Source: Aedes albopictus
Taxonomy: Eukaryota; Arthropoda; Insecta; Diptera; Culicidae
NCBI RefSeq assembly: GCF_035046485.1
Contig: NC_085137.1
Coordinates: 341,610,505-341,674,504, forward strand
DNA length: 64,000 nt
Reading direction: 5' to 3'
Position 1 is the first letter of the stretch; every line of letters starts with the position of its first letter. This document shows, piece after piece, positions 1 through 9,589 of the stretch. The position numbers were made by a program, and so were the translations under genes. The notes under the pieces are model-generated. The model searched no databases. It saw only the letters and a list, made by a program, of their open reading frames with translations, and had not been told where the DNA came from.

Positions 1-1267
1 CATCCCTATCTTCGGAAACGTTACGAATTATTCGCTCCACGGGTACGGAATCTGGACAAACTTTTTTTGCGAACTTGAGAATCCACCGGGGAGAGCTTTC
101 CCTATCCTCGTTAACCGTCGACGCGTTACGCATTCTTCTCCCGACGTTCCAAAGAGTTTTCATCGAAGTCTCGCGCGACAAGCCCTCGACGAAGCGACGC
201 CAATAACCGCTTTTCTTCGCCTTGATCAAGTTCTTGAACTTGCGTTCAAGGGAAGCGTACCGCTCAAAGTTTTCGACCGTACCGCGTTTACGAAACTCTT
301 TAAACGCCGCGGATTTCTCGCGATAGATTTCTGTACACTCACTGTCCCACCATGGATTGGGGGGTTTCCTACGAACCGACGGACCTGGTACTGGCCGACG
401 TTGTGCCTGAAGCGCGCTACCGATGATCAGTTCTGAGAGAAACTGATACTCTTCCCGCGGTGGAAGGACTTCTACAGATTGCACACCGTCGATGATTGCT
501 TCCGCGTACTTCCCCCAGTCAATGTGTTTCGTGAGGTCATAGGTGATGTCAATAGATGGAGGCTGCTGTGGGCCATTGGAAATAGAAACAACGATCGGCA
601 GATGATCACTACCATGGGGATCCTGGATAACCCTCCATGTGCACTCCAGCGATAGTGAGCTCGAACAGATTGAGAGGTCTAATCGGCTGTCTCTAGGACT
701 GCCATCTTTAGCTGGAGGTGCCACTCGCGTAACTTCCCCAGTGTTCAAAATTGTCATGTTGAAGTCGTCGCAGAGGTCATATATCAAAGATGAACGGCTA
801 TCATCGTACAGTTCCCCCCAGCCTGTACCATGGGAGTTAAAATCTCCCATCAGCAGCCGTGGCTCAGGCATAACCGAGCAGATGTGAGCGAGATCTCTGC
901 GAGATATCGCAGTTCTCGGTGGAAGATAAATGGAGGCGAAACTTAGGCTTCTCCCCCGGATAGTCACTGCACATGCGACGGCTTCAATGCCTGTCATCGG
1001 GTGTAAATCGACTCTATAAAATGAGTGCTGCTTTTTGATCCCTAAAAGCACCCCTCCATACGAGTCGGATCGATCAAGGCGGATGATATTGAAATCGGTA
1101 AAAGGTAGGGTCACATCAGGTGTCAGCCATGTTTCGGAGAGCGCAAAAACATCGCATTGTAAATTGCTAAGTAAAAATTTAAAAGCGTCTAATTTCGGTA
1201 CTATACTACGACAGTTCCAGTGTAGCACAGAAATCATATCTTCGACCTCGGTGGTTAAATTAGCCAT
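1..1267 (-). CDS. LINE ORF2, 5' part: EEP endonuclease (I/Loner-like), cut by window edge
   Basis: This minus-strand frame opens at ATG 1265-1267 and stays open for 422 codons to the left edge, so only the N-terminal half of ORF2 is present. It encodes an apurinic-like endonuclease that would nick target DNA for target-primed reverse transcription. The catalytic set is visible: N18 (HWNCRS), E45 (SETW), D142 and N144 (MGDFNSHGTGWGE), D197 (SRLDLS) and the terminal SDH at 220-222. A basic linker with WWDSEC near residues 300-310 follows, and the reverse transcriptase palm lies outside the window. The start codon overlaps the end of ORF1 in another frame (ATGGCTAA), so reinitiation or coupled translation is likely. 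No stop or frameshift is seen, so the copy may be young. The I/Loner-like clade is inferred from ORF1 and endonuclease style and could be another I-group clade. Confidence 0.88.
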   Translation of the reverse strand, partial: MANLTTEVEDMISVLHWNCRSIVPKLDAFKFLLSNLQCDVFALSETWLTPDVTLPFTDFNIIRLDRSDSYGGVLLGIKKQHSFYRVDLHPMTGIEAVACAVTIRGRSLSFASIYLPPRTAISRRDLAHICSVMPEPRLLMGDFNSHGTGWGELYDDSRSSLIYDLCDDFNMTILNTGEVTRVAPPAKDGSPRDSRLDLSICSSSLSLECTWRVIQDPHGSDHLPIVVSISNGPQQPPSIDITYDLTKHIDWGKYAEAIIDGVQSVEVLPPREEYQFLSELIIGSALQAQRRPVPGPSVRRKPPNPWWDSECTEIYREKSAAFKEFRKRGTVENFERYASLERKFKNLIKAKKSGYWRRFVEGLSRETSMKTLWNVGRRMRNASTVNEDRESSPRWILKFAKKVCPDSVPVERIIRNVSEDRD

Positions 1268-2714
1268 CGAAAGATACGATTGTCGCAAGAAGAGGCATTT
1301 TAGAAGCCAGCTGCTTCAAAAGAGGGGACACACAAGGAAGAAGTCCTTTAATAATGTTCTTCACTGAGTCGGGAGCATTGAAGAAGTTCAGAATGATGTC
1401 TACGATGCCAGACAGCGTAAACATCGGAGCACCAAGGGGTTGTTCCTGGTTCTCTGAATGCCGTCCCTCTGGCTGAGAAGTCGAAAAAATTGGAACATCT
1501 GGGATTTTTGATGTTCCTGGGAGCGAAGGAAAGTCCCGTTCATCTTGGATTTTGAATCCCGGAGGTGAACGTTTGGTGCCTTTCTTAACACTCCTAGAAT
1601 TTGTCACGGTGGGTTGGGGGTCACTGCTAGGCAGATTCCGAGGTTTTTTGGTTGGTCTCTGGAGCCTCATCCGTTTCCTCGTTTCACCTTTGAAAACAAA
1701 GGGAACCCCGTCTCCAACCTCAGAGTCAGAGCCCTGATCATCGAGAGACAAAGACGAGTAGATGTTGCGTGATTCAACGACCGGAGCAGCTTTCTTCAGC
1801 ATCTCGGCGTAGCTTCGCCTTGAACGCTGCTGCAACGACCGTTTTTGATGTTGTTTTTGCTGTATGTACTTCGGGCAGACATTGAGATCATGTGGACGGT
1901 CACTGCCACAATAAACACACTTGGGCGGCGTTTTACACGCACCGTCCACATGTCTCTCCCCGCATGTTGCACAGCGAGGTTTGTTGCCGCAGTACTGGGC
2001 AGTGTGGCCCAGCTGCTTGCAATTGGTGCAGTTCATAACCTTTGGTACATACAGCCGCACAGGTAGCCGAAGTTTGCCAATCACCAGCAGGTCTGGTAAT
2101 GCTGATCCGGAGAAGGTCACACAAAACTCATCCGATGGTGTGTAAACCTTTTTCTCGCCCTCCTGGCAGACCGAATGCAGTTGCCGGCAGTCCAGTATCT
2201 GGACAGGAGGAAGAGAAGGGTTCTTGAAGCGACCACAGCCTTGCATGATCGTTTCGCAGGTCAAAGATCCTTCGGCGACCTTCCCCGAGATCTCGACCTG
2301 ATGGCTTGGAATGTAAACGAAATATTCAAGTGTGAAGAGCTCATAGGCCACAATCTCATTAGCCTGCTTTCGGTCACCAACCGAAACCCGAAGCTTTCCT
2401 GTACCAACCATGTCAATGGCGATAACAGAAGAAAACCGCTTTGTCAAGTCCTTGCTAATCTGAACGGTGTTCAAACGTTTGCCTTTGGGTCGGAAGAAAA
2501 CAACATATGGCCCGCCAAAGTCGGGAGGGTAGGCCTTGAGGCGGGGGGACGTCGAAACAGATTTACTGTTGGTGTCCATTGCAGAAGCGTCAGGGTGAAG
2601 GGAGACAAAGGGATTAGCATTTACATCGCCATGTTGGCTCAAGCAATCCGATGCCAATAATGTAGCTTCGTTAATGCGGTACGACGTACCCCCGCCATCT
2701 TCATCATCGCCCAT
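1260..2714 (-). CDS. LINE ORF1, gag-like nucleic-acid-binding protein with three CCHC knuckles
   Basis: This is a complete 484-codon frame. Its product should coat the element RNA in a ribonucleoprotein particle and act as a chaperone during reverse transcription. Residues 67-77 (GGPYVVFFRPK) open a conserved domain typical of I/Jockey-group ORF1. Three zinc knuckles follow: C229-x2-C232-x4-H237-x4-C242, C248-x2-C251-x3-H255-x4-C260 and C266-x2-C269-x5-H275-x4-C280. After them comes a PKYIQQKQHQKRS basic stretch, a low-complexity Ser/Pro/Lys region and a hydrophobic amphipathic C-terminus. The stop TAA at 1260-1262 lies inside the first codons of ORF2. The frame is intact, unlike most other elements in the window. 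The clade is inferred; the retrotransposon origin is secure from the knuckle array and the adjoining endonuclease. Confidence 0.88.
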   Translation of the reverse strand: MGDDEDGGGTSYRINEATLLASDCLSQHGDVNANPFVSLHPDASAMDTNSKSVSTSPRLKAYPPDFGGPYVVFFRPKGKRLNTVQISKDLTKRFSSVIAIDMVGTGKLRVSVGDRKQANEIVAYELFTLEYFVYIPSHQVEISGKVAEGSLTCETIMQGCGRFKNPSLPPVQILDCRQLHSVCQEGEKKVYTPSDEFCVTFSGSALPDLLVIGKLRLPVRLYVPKVMNCTNCKQLGHTAQYCGNKPRCATCGERHVDGACKTPPKCVYCGSDRPHDLNVCPKYIQQKQHQKRSLQQRSRRSYAEMLKKAAPVVESRNIYSSLSLDDQGSDSEVGDGVPFVFKGETRKRMRLQRPTKKPRNLPSSDPQPTVTNSRSVKKGTKRSPPGFKIQDERDFPSLPGTSKIPDVPIFSTSQPEGRHSENQEQPLGAPMFTLSGIVDIILNFFNAPDSVKNIIKGLLPCVSPLLKQLASKMPLLATIVSFDG

Positions 2715-3540
2715 TGTGGTAGCTAACTACCACCACGGGGCACTCAAAAATTAACACTATCACGGGGATGAGGAATAATCGAAAAACAAGGGACAAAAAT
2801 AACGCTCAAGGAAAAGTGAGAAAAAAATGCTTATATACCAAATTAAATCTAATCAAAGAGTCAGTGGAGAGGGGGAACAACGAAGGGTAACTTTATGTAC
2901 TTATCTTTGTGCACTCTGTATAGCCACAGGCTCGACGACGACAGCGATCGGATCGCCCGCACTGGGAAGAGGCGAGCTGCTGCTGAGCGCCCGTCACGCT
3001 CTCTGCTCTTCTCTCGGTGGGCTGCTGCTGTCGACGACGATGAGCTTGGGTACTCACTGGAAGAACCCGATCACGGCCGCGCGAGCGGCGTGGTATGCGG
3101 GGGGTGCTGCACTGCTGTGCTCGATAATCGGTCAATCCGCCACGTGATACAATAAAAACGTGAAATTTTCTCAAACTAAATGAACTTTTGCGGCAAAAAT
3201 AGTGGCCTAGCCAACCGCACTCGTCCCACTAGGGATAACCACTTAAACACTTGATCACTCGGAAAACTAGCGCTTTGGAAATTAGCTACCGAACTGGGAA
3301 TATCTGGAGACAAACCGGACGAACGAAAAGTTGCGACTGTCTCACACGAACGCTCGCCAAAGAGTGACCTGGTAACTTGACTCGTGTAATAGTGGCATCA
3401 TCTCTCACTATCCACTCAAAAACAACTCATTGAGCATTGATAGACCCTTCTCTCTTCCTTGAAGTTCTCTTCCACACGGAAGGGATGGATTCCTAACACC
3501 AAGTCGGCCTTTCTTGACCGGCGATAAAGCTACATTCAGA
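2715..3540 (-). promoter_or_regulatory. Probable 5' UTR and internal promoter region of the I/Loner-like LINE
   Basis: This non-coding stretch lies directly upstream of ORF1 on the minus strand. It contains GC-rich CTG/CGA-type sequence near 2930-3110 and, near 3300-3420 on the minus strand, GAGTGA-type and GTGTGAG motifs reminiscent of LINE 5' ends. The 5' boundary is not fixed by a target duplication that I can see, so the right limit is approximate. LINEs of this group normally carry a downstream RNA polymerase II promoter here, but that is family knowledge rather than something shown. Confidence 0.4.
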
Positions 3541-3577
3541 TTCAAAATTAAAAAGCCCTTGCGCAGAATAGGGTAAC

Positions 3578-4036
3578 CAATATTATTTGGACCCCCATAT
3601 ATTTTGGACCCCCTGGGTCGTATTATAATAATTATGATGAAAAGACACTACACCGTCGAGATGACGAAAATTCCTAGAATTATCCACTTAATTAGAATGC
3701 TCTGCACGAGCAGCAATCATTTCCTCACTGGAAATATCATTATTTGCCTTAAAATTAATTTTTGTTAATCTCATCATCCGTGCGAGTGTTGCGACATTAC
3801 GAAAAGAGAATGTGGTGCTGGGGAAACTTGCCGATGTAAACAAAAACGTATATCATTCTAGTGCAATAAATTCGCAAAGTTCGTCTAATCAGCCTTTGTC
3901 AATCAAGTAATTAGGATGTGATACAGCATATTCAAGTGGTAGATACTTCGAAAATAGTTTCAAGCGGGTTTAAACACTGGGTGTTCAAAATATATACTTA
4001 AGAGGGTCCAAAATACATTAGGGTGTCCAAAACAGT
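3578..4036. mobile_element. MITE-like element with GGTCCAAAATA inverted ends
   Basis: The left end reads TATTATTTGGACCCCCATAT and then a second TTTTGGACCCCC. The right end, reverse-complemented, gives the same two blocks in the same order (GGACACCC then TTTTGGACCC). The roughly 35-bp imperfect inverted ends enclose AT-rich non-coding DNA. No target duplication was resolved. Confidence 0.45.
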
Positions 4037-4249
4037 GAAAATTGATGCTGCAAAAATCAGCTATTTTAATCAAATTTTCAGCCAGAGATGACCTTGTGAG
4101 TATTTTTATGTGTAACACCGTCTGGATCTATTTTATTTTGGCTTAAATTCAAGCTAATGTCCTCTAGGGGTCCAAAATTCAACCGTTTTCCTAGCGAGAG
4201 TCTTAATAATCTTCGATCATGACAATAGGGTCCTAAAATTAAAGACGAA

Positions 4250-4379
4250 ATCTCGCTTATATTGAATAATACGATCAAGGATGGTATTCTGATCGGAATT
4301 GTACTATCAGAATACCATCCTTGATCGTATTATTCAATATAAGCGAGATCAAGGATGGTATTCTGATCGGAATTGTACT
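4250..4379. repeat. Perfect 44-bp inverted repeat plus 33-bp direct repeat (inverted triplication)
   Basis: Arms 4250-4293 and 4306-4349 are perfect reverse complements separated by the 12-nt spacer 4294-4305. Immediately after the right arm, 4347-4379 repeats 4273-4305 directly, including the spacer. The order is therefore copy, inverted copy, partial direct copy. This is the footprint of template switching during replication or repair, not of a standard transposon. Confidence 0.9.
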
Positions 4380-4559
4380 TTACACGAACTTGAAAAACAA
4401 AGGAATAATGAGAAAATTCGAAATAAGTAAAACGGTAAATATTTCTACTTTGACATTTGAGGTCAACCTTGTGTGACTGAGCTCGACATTTTTCGCACTG
4501 GGATTTCAAAAATGTTCCTATCTGACATACACGGTGAAAAAAAATCACTCAAAGTATGT

Positions 4560-4989
4560 GTTATAAGCTAGGGACGAGACAAAAGGCCAAAAAACTAAAA
4601 ATTATATATATTTTTTTTATTTATTTATTATTCTTTGTCTTCAGTATACACTGTACAGACTGTTTCTTAAAAACTTAGTAACACATATTCACACAACACA
4701 ATCTTACAAACATTCGCAATTCAAACACTTCCATCTTATTGCAATATTCCTGATTACTTTAACAAGCATTAAAAACAAACTACCTAGACACTATACTTCT
4801 ATTTTTATCGTGAAGCATGACTTCAAATGGTACATATACATAATCGCAAATATCTTTTAACAATCCAAACATTCATAACAGTACACTAATCATCAACATA
4901 ATGAACAATAATCCACAGTAGAAACGAAAAAAAAAACAAGCAATAAATAACGTTAAACCTTCAATCTAACATGACACAAATCTCATGAA
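4560..4989 (-). repeat. 3' UTR and AAAT-rich tail of the PHD-ORF LINE remnant
   Basis: Downstream (minus strand) of the PHD-finger frame is AT-rich non-coding DNA. Near 4670-4600 it ends with GTCTGTAC, then GAAGA, then AATAAATAAATAAAAAAA. The same order (GTCTGTAC, GTCGAAGA, repeated AAAT) ends the CR1/Jockey-like LINE at 40,790-40,860. The shared tail suggests one LINE family or a non-autonomous partner of it. Confidence 0.5.
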
Positions 4990-5750
4990 TCAAGGCCTCC
5001 AAGTATTATTACACTTTTTCACAAACTCTCTAAATTTAACATTAACAGACCATGTAGATGGATTCATTGCGCGAGATTTGTACTTCCCGTCTAAGACCAC
5101 CTTAAACGACAAATAATCGATTGCACGGCGATCACTCCAGTTCGTCGTCAGTCTAACGATATCGATTCGCTCAAGTTCGGATGTTCCAAGAGAACGAGAA
5201 ACCATTCGATAAACGTCCCTTTCGCTAGCGGTCACGTCAATATTAGAGAGAAACAGGGAGAAATGGTATCATTCGTCGTCTTGTCCGTCGTACACCCTGA
5301 TCGCTGGTTACCTTCGGCTTCGCAGTTCGTACAATTCGTATCGGCAACACATGTATCCGTTCCGCTCAAAAGTGCGTGCTCTGATCTTGGAGTCGAGTGA
5401 AATAGTGTCATTATTTTAGGTACATCTGACGGAGCAATTTTAGAAAGAGTTTGAACGATCTCCAATACCGTGTCTTTCAACTCTCTTACTTCCTCTTCAA
5501 TCAACTTGGCACTGGCAGCAACCGTTTCATGAGATAAAGGTCGTCGTTTACCTCTCATTTGTTGATAGTCTATCATGCACTGATCGCACATCCATATTAT
5601 ATTGCCAGACAGTACTGGCAACACATCCTCGGCCAAATTTACACAAGCTGCATGAAATAAACAGGCGCAATCCCCCTCGCAGACGGTGAAGTAATCAACG
5701 CTCACATCAATTCCTTCAGGACATTTTTTGCAGCACTTGTCGATCGCCAT
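4990..5750 (-). pseudogene. PHD-finger protein, LINE ORF1 type, broken by a frameshift
   Basis: The first segment (5232-5750, 172 codons from ATG) begins with a C4HC3-type PHD-like zinc finger: CKKC, CEGDC, HAAC and CDQC pairs within about the first 58 residues. A coiled segment follows (EEVRELKDTVLEIVQ). The second segment (to 4990) continues the same protein in another frame; its conserved part starts at TASERDVYRMV and ends at KKCNNTWRP. It has no ATG of its own, and the two frames meet at 5232-5260, so a single small indel explains the break. This PHD plus C-terminal module is known from ORF1 of CR1-group LINEs and from many mosquito loci annotated as PHD proteins. It could instead be a host copy derived from such an element. 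No reverse transcriptase follows, only the 3' tail. Confidence 0.62.
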
Positions 5751-5754
5751 TGTT

Positions 5755-6290
5755 CCACGTTCTGCTTGTCGAACCGAAATAAATCAGTGTATTTTGGAAT
5801 TCACCGTTGATAATTATGGCACTGAACAAATTCAATCGCGATCACAATTGTTCATTGAGCGGCTGATGATAGTCAAACTGCTTTTTACGATTTTTTGCAA
5901 CAGTAAATCGTCAATCAAAGACAGAGGGAATGACGACACGTTTGCACACAGCACGGAATAGCCACCAATTTTCAACTACGGTTGATAAAAACGTCAAAAA
6001 ATGAGTAAATATGTACTCTTGAACCATATATTGTGGTTTAAAACAAGAATCCCGATGGGACTTTAGGAGCCTATTGCTGTAGCCAGTTGAACCTGAGATG
6101 AGACTCACAGTATGTACCGCGTTGGAAGAAGTAGATTCAACCGCTGAGGCGAACAAAACCAGTGTGTCCGATTCTCATAATTGACTAAATAAACAATCGG
6201 ACATTTTTATTTTCTTTGATTTGTTGATCATTTTGGAAAAAAGTGCTTTTTTAGTTCTGGGATATTCGTCGGATGTTAGGATTAAGACGA
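5755..6290. other. No gene seen: AT-rich sequence upstream of the PHD remnant
   Basis: Short frames only. The stretch may include the 5' leader of the PHD-ORF element but shows no recognisable motif, inverted end or tRNA-like box. Confidence 0.4.
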
Positions 6291-6294
6291 GAAT

Positions 6295-6525
6295 TCAGAA
6301 GTTCCACCCGCGACAGCTCGTTGTAACCCACTGGCCGTATGGTCGAGTCGTCTGATTCACACGGTCGAATCCATCAATCAACTTGCGGAGATCCGTGACC
6401 GATACCTTGCTGAGTGAAGGCAATTTCATGATCACTTGTATCTCAAGAAGCTTGTTGTTCGTTTTGTAACGTTTTTGCAACGTTTGCCAATCAATTTGAT
6501 AGTTGTCCATAGTGATCTTTAGCAA
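6295..6525 (-). pseudogene. BEL/Pao LTR retrotransposon gag fragment (DUF1759-like)
   Basis: A short minus-strand frame matches the DUF1759 part of BEL/Pao gag from memory of the family. It has the DNYQIDWQTLQKRY helix, the LPSLSKVS turn and the LRKLIDGFDR helix. The match then decays, apparently through a frameshift after about residue 55. No LTR, protease or reverse transcriptase is visible nearby, so this is an isolated scrap. Assignment rests on motif order only. Confidence 0.55.
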
Positions 6526-6581
6526 ATATTTTAGTATTTTTAGTACTGTATTAATTGTGTTTTAGTACACCTGCTAGGTAC

Positions 6582-6839
6582 CCTTTAAGGACAATCTTCA
6601 GAGAATACAAACATGGCTGCCACAATGGCTGACTTGGTCCCCTACTCACGTTTTCAAGAGGAGCAATCTTGAAAATTCGTAAACAAATGCTCTCTATTTG
6701 AAAAAGCTGCCTCTTTTTGCAAGTGAGCAAAGCGAGGAAAATCAAGTTTAGCTTGGTTCAATGCCTCATTCATCAGATTTGTGCCTCTAAAGTTTGTATG
6801 CAAAATTGCAATGAGATTTCTTGATGTTTCACCTTAAGG
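6582..6839 (+). mobile_element. MITE, CTTAAGGACA family, copy 1
   Basis: The ends read TTTAAGGACAATCTTC on the left and, reverse-complemented, ACCTTAAGGTGAAACATC on the right. The interior (GGCTGCCACAATGG, CTACTCACG, TCGTAAACAAA, TTGTGCCTCTAAAG) aligns block by block with the inverted copy at 55,264-55,518, which confirms a dispersed family of about 255 bp. Confidence 0.75.
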
Positions 6840-6912
6840 TAGCAAAACATCTCCACTGCAGGTATACCTGGCTATCAATTAGGTATAGTGATCCCTGAAA
6901 CTCAATAAAACA

Positions 6913-7209
6913 AACAGAAAAAAATATGTAAATAAAATTCAGCGAGAAATCATGCACATAAAGGGAATGCTAGAGTTAGTGCACTTTTACATGAGATATA
7001 ATGTAAAATTACATTACTACCGTGTGAATTTCCGCCAACCATCGCGTAAATCATCATAGACTCCAACCGGTTACGTGACCATTAGCGGAAATTTGTACGA
7101 TTGTAACGTAATTTTACATGATATCTCATGTAAATATGCCCTAACTCTAGCATTCCCTTTATGTGCATGATTTTTCGCTGAATTTTACGTGAATATTTTT
7201 TTCAGTGCA
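6913..7209. mobile_element. MITE with about 100-bp terminal inverted repeats
   Basis: The left arm (ATTCAGCGAGAAATCATGCA, then AAAGGGAATGCTAGAGTTAG) is matched by the reverse complement of the right arm with few changes. Both arms continue into ACATGAGATATMATGTAAAAT. The outer tips are CA-x-x-GAAAAAAATAT. The centre is non-coding. Confidence 0.8.
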
Positions 7210-7227
7210 ATCCGTACAATAAACGAA

Positions 7228-7282
7228 ATGCTGGACCCGTGGTGTAGTGGCTACATGTTCACTTCATAAGTGGATGGTCAAC
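7228..7282 (+). mobile_element. tRNA-like SINE head, truncated by a MITE
   Basis: GGACCCGTGGTGTAGTGGCT is followed by CTTCATAAGTGGATGGTCA. This parallels the head of the SINE at 27,477 (GGCCCGTGGCGCAATTGG, CTTCATAAGCCGATGGTCA). The homology stops where the next MITE begins, so the B box and body are missing. Confidence 0.55.
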
Positions 7283-7540
7283 GAAAAAATAACGAGGTTT
7301 GCACGTCATGTAAACTTTATTTTTGTCAGGTAAACTTCGTGTTATGATGGTTTACATGATAAATCATGTAAATTTGTGTTATATGTCATATAAACATTCT
7401 GAGTCATGCTGAATTACATGACATGTAATGGAAGTTTACATGGTATTGCATATGTTATTTACATGATATGTCATGTAAACTAGTGTGATATCCCACGCAC
7501 CAATTGTGTACTTCATGTGTCACAGAATTTTACACCCATT
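7283..7540 (+). mobile_element. MITE rich in TTTACATGA-type palindromes, copy 1
   Basis: It carries CACGTCATGTAAACTT, GTGTTATGATGGTTTACATG, GAGTCATGCTGAATTACATG and TGATATCCCACGC in the same order as the copy at the right window edge. The exact ends are uncertain. The motif ACATGATATGTCATGT is itself nearly palindromic and recurs. Confidence 0.7.
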
Positions 7541-7649
7541 TTTTGATCTATGTCGGTAAGTAGTAAAAGCTATGCAACACTTATTCGAACCAACACAGTT
7601 ATTTCATATTACTGCTGTTTCTGTTAAAGCATGACCGGAACAGAACAGT

Positions 7650-7864
7650 TACCGTCGTTCGGGGTGACATTGAACCTAGAGGGTAACATTGGTCCATCGA
7701 TCACATGAATTCAATATAAGCCAGAGAATCCGACGATGGATGCAAAGTATCTTAGAATTATGTATTCTAATAGCACACAATTTGCATTCTTTTCGTATTC
7801 TAAACGTGCGGAATAGTGGCCCAATGTCACCCGCTTTGGCCCAATGACACCCCGCATGACGGTA
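7650..7864. mobile_element. MITE with TACCGTC ends
   Basis: The left tip TACCGTCGTTCGGGGTGACA matches the reverse complement of the right tip (TACCGTCATGCGGGGTGTCA). A second inner pair, GGTGACATTGGGCC-like, follows on both sides. The element is 215 bp and non-coding. Confidence 0.75.
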
Positions 7865-7869
7865 CAACG

Positions 7870-8580
7870 AACAATGATACTCTATAATTAATCCTTATTT
7901 GACATATTGCGCTCAAGAAGATTTTCCTCAGTGTATGAATATTGTCAACAAGAAAAAAATACATTTCGAGCCGCTCTCCATTTTGTTCAACCGTATTTAC
8001 ATAATTAATCATATGCTGAGTTGGTGGATGAAAAAAGTGAATCAATTATTCCAGCAAGTTCGTACGTGAAATACGTCATAAGTAGTAGCTGTAGCTGTTA
8101 TCATCAGCTTCTGGAAAAGTGTGAACAGATATTTCAACGCAAATGTCGAAGGAACGTTCCACCACATCACGGAGTAAAGAGATAGGATGTTGGCTTTGTT
8201 TGAATTCCTTGGGGAGCCCGCATAGGAGGGAGGTACAATGCTATACATATTTTTGTCATTCTGTTTAACCCAAGGAATTGGCATCCCTATCCCACCAATG
8301 CAATGTTTTCGTAGCCAGCATAACAGCGGCTCAAGCGTAGGGCTCAAGCTGACTACCTATCTTTCAACACAGCAGCATAATTTTAATGCGGGGTAAGAAA
8401 ACAAGAAGACCATAACAGTCCCCTGGTTTAACCGGGTGAACTCGTCGTATGACAGCATACCAATAGAAAAAGAACGTAAAATTCTGGCGGGAAGTAACCA
8501 CAAGTACCAGAGCAAAATAATTGTTGGTGAACGTGCTGAAGAGAGAAAACCAAAACCAAATGAAAGTTACTTCAGCTGAG
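7870..8580. other. No gene seen: unassigned sequence
   Basis: Only short unrelated frames are present (none over about 100 codons). No inverted ends, tRNA-like boxes or known protein motifs were recognised. Confidence 0.4.
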
Positions 8581-8583
8581 GGT

Positions 8584-9181
8584 TTAGGGTAAACAGGTAT
8601 AATATGCCCCCCTAAGCAGAAATGGCAATATATCTAAAACTTGCGCCTTATTCCATCTATTGTCCACTGCAAATCGTTGTTCCTAAAGTTAGTGAAGTGT
8701 TGCTTACAAACTTTGCCTTTGGAGGAGCAGCTATGGAAGCTTTGAATCGTTTTTCGAAAACGTTCCAAAATTTGCCTTATCAAAGCAAACGGGGCAATAC
8801 GCCCATCAAAAGAACAACCTCCAGCCCCGTGATAAAACTGTTCCAGGGAATAATTCCACTGCATGCTTATCCTAGGAGGGTCTTTTAACAAGTGTTTAAC
8901 TGTATAAAAGTTGCAAAATAACACAAGCGAACAGAGTTAGCTTCGTTTACAATGATGTCAGTTTACAAGAGGTAAAATATTACGCCAAAAGCCTTGATTT
9001 CAGACTTTTTGATATTTTTGTTGCTTTTCTGTAGCAATTAACTAACGGATCAGCTTGATGGCAATTATTCTTCAATATTCAAGATTTCTAATCGATCACG
9101 CATGCGAAAAGCGCTTGAATCGCTAGAAAATGAAGGGGGGCGTTTTGCCCCGGTGGGGCGCATTATACCCTTTTACCCTAA
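8584..9181. mobile_element. DNA element with TTAGGGTAAA ends
   Basis: The left end reads TTAGGGTAAACAGGTATAAT, then ATGCCCCCC. The right end, reverse-complemented, reads TTAGGGTAAAAGGGTATAAT, then GCGCCCC. The interior holds short opposing frames of 88 and 96 codons with no family resemblance, so it is treated as non-autonomous. Confidence 0.7.
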
Positions 9182-9390
9182 TACCTAGAAATTATCTACA
9201 GCTATAGATGGAACGCTTTTGACACGATGAAAAATAAATGATCATATTTAAGTTTTGTCTAAAAGCAATTCCAATAATCTATTTTTCTCCTTCTTTCTGG
9301 AGAGATCTCGGACTCCAAGAAATCCCACTTTGAGTTCGACAAAAATGCTAAAAAATTTTCTTCATATTAAATCGAAATAATAAATTTACA

Positions 9391-9586
9391 TAGGGTGACA
9401 AAGGGTATTATCGGCAGGTTTGTTTTCTTCGTCATGGGGTTTTTTTGTAGGCCAAATTGCTTGAAATTTAAGCATATAACTCAGCTTGGTAGAGAAGGGT
9501 TTGAGGCCAATTTTTAGATCAACAGGTTTCAAAAAACCCCCCATGACGAAGAGAACAAAACTGCCGAAAATACGTAAGTTCCCCTA
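9391..9586. mobile_element. Foldback MITE with about 55-bp inverted arms
   Basis: The left arm runs TCGGCAGGTTTGTTTTCTTC, then GTCATGGGG. The right arm reverse-complemented runs TCGGCAGTTTTGTTCTCTTC, then GTCATGGGG. The arms occupy more than half of the 196 bp. Confidence 0.75.
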
Positions 9587-9589
9587 TTT

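Noticed and set aside
2175..2660. 161-codon plus-strand frame
   Set aside because: Antisense shadow of the LINE ORF1 with its zinc knuckles.
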